DNA of 64,000 nucleotides from positions 62,001-126,000 of the forward strand of contig CANLEE010000008.1 in assembly GCA_947489585.1 (NCBI GenBank), given 5' to 3'. Both the position numbers and the translations under genes were made by a program. The stretch comes from an uncultured Psychroserpens sp. Lineage in GTDB: Bacteria > Bacteroidota > Bacteroidia > Flavobacteriales > Flavobacteriaceae. How positions within the stretch are numbered: position 1 is the stretch's first letter; every line of letters starts with the position of its first letter. Shown one piece after another: positions 59,436 through 64,000 of the stretch. The notes beneath the pieces are model-generated. The model saw nothing but the letters and a program-made list of their open reading frames with translations. It was not told the DNA's origin and searched no databases.

Positions 59436-60521
59436 ATGAACACTATCACAAAGTATGTAGTGCTACTCACCTTATGTCTAATTGTAACTAATGTGAGTGC
59501 GCAAGAAAGAGAGAAAGACTCTACAGGCGTTAATCTTCCTGTTAATGAAAATGAAGATAAAATATATCGATTAAAACAAATTAAAAAGAGGGTACAGGAA
59601 GAAGAACGAGAGTTTTTAAAAGCAGAAGTAGAGGGAATAAATCAACGCTTAGAAAATGGAGAAATTACTGAGGTTGAAGCTGAAAAGCTTAAAAAAGAAG
59701 CTGCAAAAAAGCGTGCCTTAAATATTGAAAATAGAATAGCAATTCTAGATAATAAAATTGCTTTGCTTGAACGAAACGAAGATTATTATAATGATGGCGC
59801 CGATGACACAGTTGATTTTGGTATTAGTCTAGGAAGATTTACTGGGATTAATTTTAGTTCTAGAAATAGGCCTAGAAAATATGACAAACGCACCACTAGC
59901 GATCTTGTGTTTGCTATTGGGTTTAATAATGCAGTAGGCGATGGGCAAAAAATAGGTGATAATTATACCTTTTTAACATCTGGTTTTGTTGAATTAGGTT
60001 GGGCATGGAAAACAAGGGTGTTTAAAGAATCAAACGCTGTACGATTAAAGTATGGGTTTTCTTTTCAGTGGAATAAATTAACACCAAAAAATGATAAATA
60101 TTTTGTTCAAAATGGAAATACAACCACATTAGAAGCCTTTCCTAGCGAACTTAAAGAATCAGAATTTAGAATTACAAACCTTGTCGTACCAATTCATTTT
60201 GAATTTGGACCATCTACTAAAAAAGAACGTAAAAACTATTTTAGATATAGTACCTCTAAACATTTCAAGGTTGGTATTGGTGGATTTGCAGGTTTCAATA
60301 TTGGTACACAACAGAAACTTAGGTTTGAAGAAGATGGTGATCGTGTAAAACAAAAGATTAGACGTAGTTATAATGCATCACTTTTTGTGTACGGTTTAAG
60401 TGGCTATGTAGGTTATGGCGGATTAGGCTTATACGTGAAATATGATTTGAGTCCAATGTTTAAAGATCAATCATTTGATCAACATAACCTTTCTATGGGA
60501 TTTAGATTCGATTTGGATTAG
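59436..60521 (+). CDS. Outer-membrane beta-barrel-like protein with N-terminal coiled coil
   Basis: A protein of 361 residues with signal peptide MNTITKYVVLLTLCLIVTNVSAQ. Residues about 45-115 form a highly charged helical or coiled-coil stretch (IKKRVQEEEREFLKAEVEGI, VEAEKLKKEAAKKRA). The rest shows alternating hydrophobic strands (DTVDFGISLGRFTGINFSSR, VGIGGFAGFNIGTQQKL, GLGLYVKYDLSPMF) and ends SMGFRFDLD, like an outer membrane barrel. It lies 27 bp after the probable anti-sigma gene and may be the sensor or target of the ECF system. Confidence 0.72.
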   Translation: MNTITKYVVLLTLCLIVTNVSAQEREKDSTGVNLPVNENEDKIYRLKQIKKRVQEEEREFLKAEVEGINQRLENGEITEVEAEKLKKEAAKKRALNIENRIAILDNKIALLERNEDYYNDGADDTVDFGISLGRFTGINFSSRNRPRKYDKRTTSDLVFAIGFNNAVGDGQKIGDNYTFLTSGFVELGWAWKTRVFKESNAVRLKYGFSFQWNKLTPKNDKYFVQNGNTTTLEAFPSELKESEFRITNLVVPIHFEFGPSTKKERKNYFRYSTSKHFKVGIGGFAGFNIGTQQKLRFEEDGDRVKQKIRRSYNASLFVYGLSGYVGYGGLGLYVKYDLSPMFKDQSFDQHNLSMGFRFDLD

Positions 60522-60543
60522 TCTCACTACATATAATCCATTT

Positions 60544-60578
60544 AAAAGCTCTATTTACTTTAGTAATGGAGCTTTTTT
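60544..60578 (+). terminator. Intrinsic terminator after the ECF operon
   Basis: AAAAGCTC (60544-60551) pairs with GAGCTTTT (60569-60576), with an imperfect inner stem ATTTACT/AGTAAT, and T residues follow. Confidence 0.75.
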
Positions 60579-60610
60579 GTTAAATTTACGGTTCATTATT
60601 ATTTCTGAAA

Positions 60611-62578
60611 TTGATATCAAAATCCACCATAGAACAAGTATTTGAAACCGCTCGAGTAGAGGAGGTGATTGGTGATTTTGTACAATTAAAAAAGGCGGGA
60701 AGCAACTTTAAAGGCCTAAGTCCATTTAGTGATGAGCGCTCACCAAGTTTTATGGTATCACCTGTAAAGCAAATTTGGAAAGATTTTTCCAGTGGAAAAG
60801 GAGGTAATGCCGTCACGTTTTTAATGGAACATGAGCATTTTACGTATCCTGAAGCCATAAAATACCTTGCTAAAAAATATAATATTGAAATAGAAGAAAC
60901 CGAACAAACGAACGAACAAAAAGCCGAAGCTAACGAACGCGAAAGCTTATACTTAGTTAATGAGTTTGCAAAAGATTATTTTGAGCGTATTATGTTTAAG
61001 ACCGATCAAGGTCAAGCCATTGGATTGAGCTATTTTAAAGAGCGTGGTTTTACAAACGAAACCATAAAACAATTTAATTTAGGATATGCTCTTGATGAAT
61101 GGCAAGCATTCACAGATGAAGCATTAAAGCAAGGATATCAACTTGAGTTTTTGGAGAAAACAGGTTTAACAATTGTAAAACCTGAAAAAAAATTCGATCG
61201 TTTTAAAGGTCGTGTAATGTTTCCTATTCATAGTATGAGTGGCCGTATTTTAGGTTTTGGTGGCCGTATTTTAAAAGCCGATAAAAAAGCAGCCAAATAC
61301 TTAAATTCTCCTGAGAGTGAAGTATACCATAAAAGTAAAATTCTCTATGGAATTTATTATGCCAAACAATCTATAGCTAAAGAAGATAATTGTTATTTGG
61401 TTGAAGGCTATACTGATGTCATTCAGTTTTATCAAACTGGAATTAAAAACGTTGTAGCATCTTCAGGAACCGCTTTAACTCCAGAACAAATAAGGCTCGT
61501 TAATAGGTTAACCAATAATATTACGGTGCTTTTTGATGGCGATGCAGCTGGAATTAGAGCATCACTTCGTGGAATCGACTTAATTTTAGAGCAAGGCATG
61601 AATGTGAAAGTTTGTGGTTTTCCTGAAGGTGAAGATCCAGACAGTTTTGCTAAGCAAAACACACTTGAAGAATTAACCACATATCTCAACGAAAATTCTA
61701 AAGATTTTATTCAGTTTAAGGCATCTTTATTAATTAAGGAAGCTAATAATGATCCGATAAAAAAAGCCGAGACTATTAGAGATATTGTGAATAGTATTTC
61801 TAAAATCCCCGACCAAATCAAAAAAGAAGTATATATCCAAGAGTGCTCTCGCATAATGGATATAAGTGAAGATGTATTGTTTAGTACTTTGGCTCAAATT
61901 GATAAAAAAGGAGCGCAAGAGGCTAATAAAGCATATAAGTCACCACAAAAAGCGTTTGATGTCGTAAAGCCTGAGCCCAAAGCGCCTAAAGTCGATTTGC
62001 AATATGAGCTTGAACGAAAAATAATAGAGATTTTATTGCTCTATGGTACAGAAACAGAAGACTTTGAGGATTTGGTTTTAAAAGAATCTGATGATGGTGA
62101 ATTACAGCTAGAACCTGTGATTCACAATGCCAAAGTTTTTGAAAAGGTGTACCTCGATTTGCAAGAAGACGAAATGCAGTTTTCTAATCCTCATTTTAAA
62201 TCCTTGTATTATACTATAATAGACACACTTCATCAGGAGCCTGAATTTTCTACAAAGAACTTTGTTAATAAATTAGATCAAGAATTAGCTAATAATGTGA
62301 CTACAATCTTAATGAATGATGAACGTTACAATTTGCATGATTGGGAACGTAACCATATTATTCCGAAGGAAAAAAAGCATACGATCGCACAATTAGTGAC
62401 GCAAACCATTTTAACCTTGAGATGTTATTTGATTGACAAAAAAGTAGCAGAGTACCAAAATGAAACACTAAAAAAAGACGTTAATTCAAGAAGTGTTCTT
62501 GAAGATGTAAAAGACTATGTAGGTCTAAAAATGTTGTTATCTCGAAAACTTGGAAAAGTAATTGGAGGCAAGATTTAA
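60611..62578 (+). CDS. dnaG: DNA primase (zinc ligands of the N-terminal domain replaced)
   Basis: A protein of 655 residues starting with TTG at 60611 (MISKSTIEQVFETARVEEVI). The CHC2 zinc-binding domain is present in outline, but its four ligands are replaced: Ser37 and Ser40 in GLSPFSDERSPSF, and Asp58 and Ser61 in WKDFSSGKGGN. TOPRIM core: NCYLVEGYTDVIQFYQTG (catalytic Glu), SSGTALTPEQIRL and LFDGDAAGIRAS (DxD-like). The C-terminal helical domain binds helicase. It makes RNA primers for replication. It converges with the response regulator gene with a 4-bp overlap. Confidence 0.95.
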   Translation: MISKSTIEQVFETARVEEVIGDFVQLKKAGSNFKGLSPFSDERSPSFMVSPVKQIWKDFSSGKGGNAVTFLMEHEHFTYPEAIKYLAKKYNIEIEETEQTNEQKAEANERESLYLVNEFAKDYFERIMFKTDQGQAIGLSYFKERGFTNETIKQFNLGYALDEWQAFTDEALKQGYQLEFLEKTGLTIVKPEKKFDRFKGRVMFPIHSMSGRILGFGGRILKADKKAAKYLNSPESEVYHKSKILYGIYYAKQSIAKEDNCYLVEGYTDVIQFYQTGIKNVVASSGTALTPEQIRLVNRLTNNITVLFDGDAAGIRASLRGIDLILEQGMNVKVCGFPEGEDPDSFAKQNTLEELTTYLNENSKDFIQFKASLLIKEANNDPIKKAETIRDIVNSISKIPDQIKKEVYIQECSRIMDISEDVLFSTLAQIDKKGAQEANKAYKSPQKAFDVVKPEPKAPKVDLQYELERKIIEILLLYGTETEDFEDLVLKESDDGELQLEPVIHNAKVFEKVYLDLQEDEMQFSNPHFKSLYYTIIDTLHQEPEFSTKNFVNKLDQELANNVTTILMNDERYNLHDWERNHIIPKEKKHTIAQLVTQTILTLRCYLIDKKVAEYQNETLKKDVNSRSVLEDVKDYVGLKMLLSRKLGKVIGGKI

Positions 62579-63204
62579 GTTAAGTCTAATTGCTTGCCTT
62601 GATTTACTAAATCGATGAGATTATTGACATTAAGCTTTTTAAACAATCGTGCTTTATAAGTACTTACTGTTTTCTCATTAATGTTTAACTCTAATGCAAT
62701 TTCTTTATTCTTTTTACCAGAAGACAATAACTTTAAGACTTCAACTTCACGCGTAGATAAACGTTTGTAAATTCTACTTTTTGAGTTTTTAGTATCATTA
62801 TAATTTAGATGTTTAGACATCTTATTGCTTAAATGGATATCTCCGTTGTGTGCCGTTTTTATAGCTTTGATAATAACCTCTATAGATTCAGATTTAGAAA
62901 CATATCCAGAAGCTCCAGCCTTAATTGTACTAATGGCATAGATTTCTTCAGGATGATAACTAAACATAATAATGTTAATGTGGCTGTGTTCTTTCTTAAT
63001 AGCTCTTAGAGCAGTAATACCGTTAAGTTCTGGAAGTTCGATTTCTGAAATGATAACATCCACTTCATGTCGTCTTACAAACTCAAAAATATCCACTCCA
63101 CTTCCAACTGTTCCCACAACTTTGATGTTTTCGTGATGTTCGAACAATAATTGAAAGCCAGTAGTTACGATAGGATGATTGTCAACGACTAGTACCTTGA
63201 TCAT
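62575..63204 (-). CDS. Response regulator, NarL/LuxR type, with Asp-to-Glu at the phosphorylation site
   Basis: A protein of 209 residues. Receiver domain at about 1-120: VLVVDNHP (the second acidic-pocket residue is Asn9), DVIISEIELPELNG where the expected phosphoacceptor Asp is Glu54, Ser82 and Lys104. A LuxR-type helix-turn-helix at about 148-200 (LSTREVEVLKLLSSGKKNKEIALELNINEKTVSTYKARL landmarks). Glu can mimic phospho-Asp, so the protein may act without a kinase. A 20-bp palindrome and a -7 box lie upstream. No kinase gene is adjacent in the window. Confidence 0.88.
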   Translation of the reverse strand: MIKVLVVDNHPIVTTGFQLLFEHHENIKVVGTVGSGVDIFEFVRRHEVDVIISEIELPELNGITALRAIKKEHSHINIIMFSYHPEEIYAISTIKAGASGYVSKSESIEVIIKAIKTAHNGDIHLSNKMSKHLNYNDTKNSKSRIYKRLSTREVEVLKLLSSGKKNKEIALELNINEKTVSTYKARLFKKLNVNNLIDLVNQGKQLDLT

Positions 63205-63244
63205 AATACAGATTTAATTGGTTAGTTAGTATTATAGAGTGCCA

Positions 63245-63264
63245 GAACTTATTAAAATAAGTTC
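63245..63264 (-). promoter_or_regulatory. 20-base palindrome upstream of the response regulator gene
   Basis: GAACTTATT-AA-AATAAGTTC, perfect 9-base arms, 41 bases before the start codon and between the -7 box (63287) and the gene. Candidate operator or 5' hairpin; autoregulation is an inference. Confidence 0.5.
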
Positions 63265-63286
63265 AAGAATGTGGAGATTTGCACTG

Positions 63287-63294
63287 CAAAATTA
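63287..63294 (-). promoter_or_regulatory. -7 promoter box (TAATTTTG) of the response regulator gene
   Basis: On the minus strand TAATTTTG fits TAnnTTTG, about 83 bases before the start codon. No TTG is found at the usual -33 distance. Confidence 0.45.
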
Positions 63295-63341
63295 ATAAAA
63301 AAATCAATACTTACGGTTTTTTACACACAAAAATTCAATAA

Positions 63342-64000
63342 TTATTTTAATTCTTTAGGAATTTCGCAAATTGGAATGGGTATCATTTTGTGCGTATTTG
63401 AACGATTATATTTCATAAATATTTGAAACACTTGCTTTTGGCGCCCTTCAAAATCGGTTTCAGTTTTGCCTTCATCTTTCATTTGCATGGCCCATTCCAA
63501 TTCTGGGTAAGAGGCTCCAATTTGATCTTCATCACTCCTCGCATCTCCAAAAAGGCCATCACTAGGCGCAGCATTCATTATCGAATCTGGTACATTAAGG
63601 TATGCTCCAATTTTGTAAACCTCAGATTTAAGTAAATCAGCAATTGGACTTAAATCTACACCGCCATCACCATACTTAGTGTAGAAACCTACACCAAAAT
63701 CTTCAACCTTATTTCCGGTTCCAGCAACCAAAAGACCAAGCAGTCCTGCATGGTAATATAAGGTTGTCATTCTCAGTCTCGCTCTAGTGTTTGCTAAAGC
63801 CATATCTACTGTAGCTTGTTTACCCTCTAAAGAAACTTCGGTTTTAAACTCTTCAAATACTGGTGTTAAATCTACTTGTATATCGCTAACATTTGAAAAA
63901 CGCTGTTTTAATTGCGCAATGTGTTCTTGGCCTCGACTTACATGACTAGCCGCTTGGTGAATTGGCATTTCAATACAGAGTAAATCTAAACCTGTTTTTG
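63342..64000 (-). CDS. nadE: NAD+ synthase, C-terminal part (gene continues past the window edge)
   Basis: The frame is open from the window edge to a stop at 63342, about 219 residues, missing roughly the first 45. An internal Met at 63968 is not the start, since GLDLLCIEMPIHQ is conserved core. Signatures: NTRARLRMTTLYYHAGLLGLLVAGTGNKVEDFGVGFYTKYGDGGVDLSPIADLLKSEV as consecutive landmarks at about 60-115, FGDARSDEDQIG and a C-terminal HKMIPIP. It makes NAD+ from deamido-NAD with ammonia. It is on the same strand as the response regulator gene. Confidence 0.93.
   Translation of the reverse strand, partial: KTGLDLLCIEMPIHQAASHVSRGQEHIAQLKQRFSNVSDIQVDLTPVFEEFKTEVSLEGKQATVDMALANTRARLRMTTLYYHAGLLGLLVAGTGNKVEDFGVGFYTKYGDGGVDLSPIADLLKSEVYKIGAYLNVPDSIMNAAPSDGLFGDARSDEDQIGASYPELEWAMQMKDEGKTETDFEGRQKQVFQIFMKYNRSNTHKMIPIPICEIPKELK

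Noticed and set aside
1..64000. tRNA, rRNA, CRISPR array, insertion sequence, prophage or origin
   Set aside because: No spaced short direct repeats, transposase or integrase genes, phage structural genes, DnaA-box clusters or tRNA-like cloverleaf were found by eye.

Overview
This AT-rich window looks like a chromosomal segment from a member of the Flavobacteriaceae (Bacteroidota). Supporting signs are promoters of the TAnnTTTG type, GLPGLI-family proteins, gliding protein GldA, type IX secretion sorting domains, a split MetH, sulfite reductase with a C-terminal HEPN domain, and almost no Shine-Dalgarno sequences. I see no tRNA, rRNA, CRISPR array, insertion sequence or prophage.

Layout. 1-6.2 kb: start of a sensor kinase, then an envelope cluster of three paralogous GLPGLI proteins and a large TonB-receptor-like barrel. 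6.3-12.1 kb (minus strand): an accessory region with a TIR-domain protein and a three-gene operon (L-amino-acid-oxidase-like, 2-keto-acid-decarboxylase-like, nucleoside-hydrolase-like); both units carry the same upstream module. 12.2-14 kb: a lipoprotein. 14.1-33.8 kb: a sulfur and methionine block: metK (candidate SAM-II riboswitch), metY-metX-hom-metZ (SAM-I riboswitch), an Rrf2 regulator, a sulfite/siroheme/cysteine operon, split metH (second SAM-I riboswitch) and metF. 33.8-36.6 kb: a lipid A deacylase-like protein, an adhesin-like lipoprotein and gldA. 36.6-40.9 kb: an aromatic amino acid operon (pheA, aminotransferase, tyrA, DAHP synthase-chorismate mutase) behind a leader-peptide attenuator. 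41-53.3 kb: housekeeping and secreted proteins (rsgA, dtd, two DUF3857 proteins, mazG-like, aroA, queA, rlmN). 53.4-64 kb: a T9SS cargo protein, a phosphodiesterase-TPR-sulfotransferase fusion with a small partner gene, a polyprenyl synthase, an ECF sigma operon, dnaG, an atypical response regulator and the 3' part of nadE.

How it works together. Sulfide from the sulfite reductase operon feeds CysM, MetY and MetZ; MetX and homoserine dehydrogenase supply the acceptor; MetH and MetF methylate homocysteine; MetK makes SAM, which is read back by RNA elements of apparently two classes. The strongest leads for new biology are the co-regulated TIR/oxidase/decarboxylase/hydrolase region, the pheA attenuator with a 17-residue leader peptide containing eight aromatic residues, the SAM-II-like element before metK, and the phosphodiesterase-TPR-sulfotransferase fusion.
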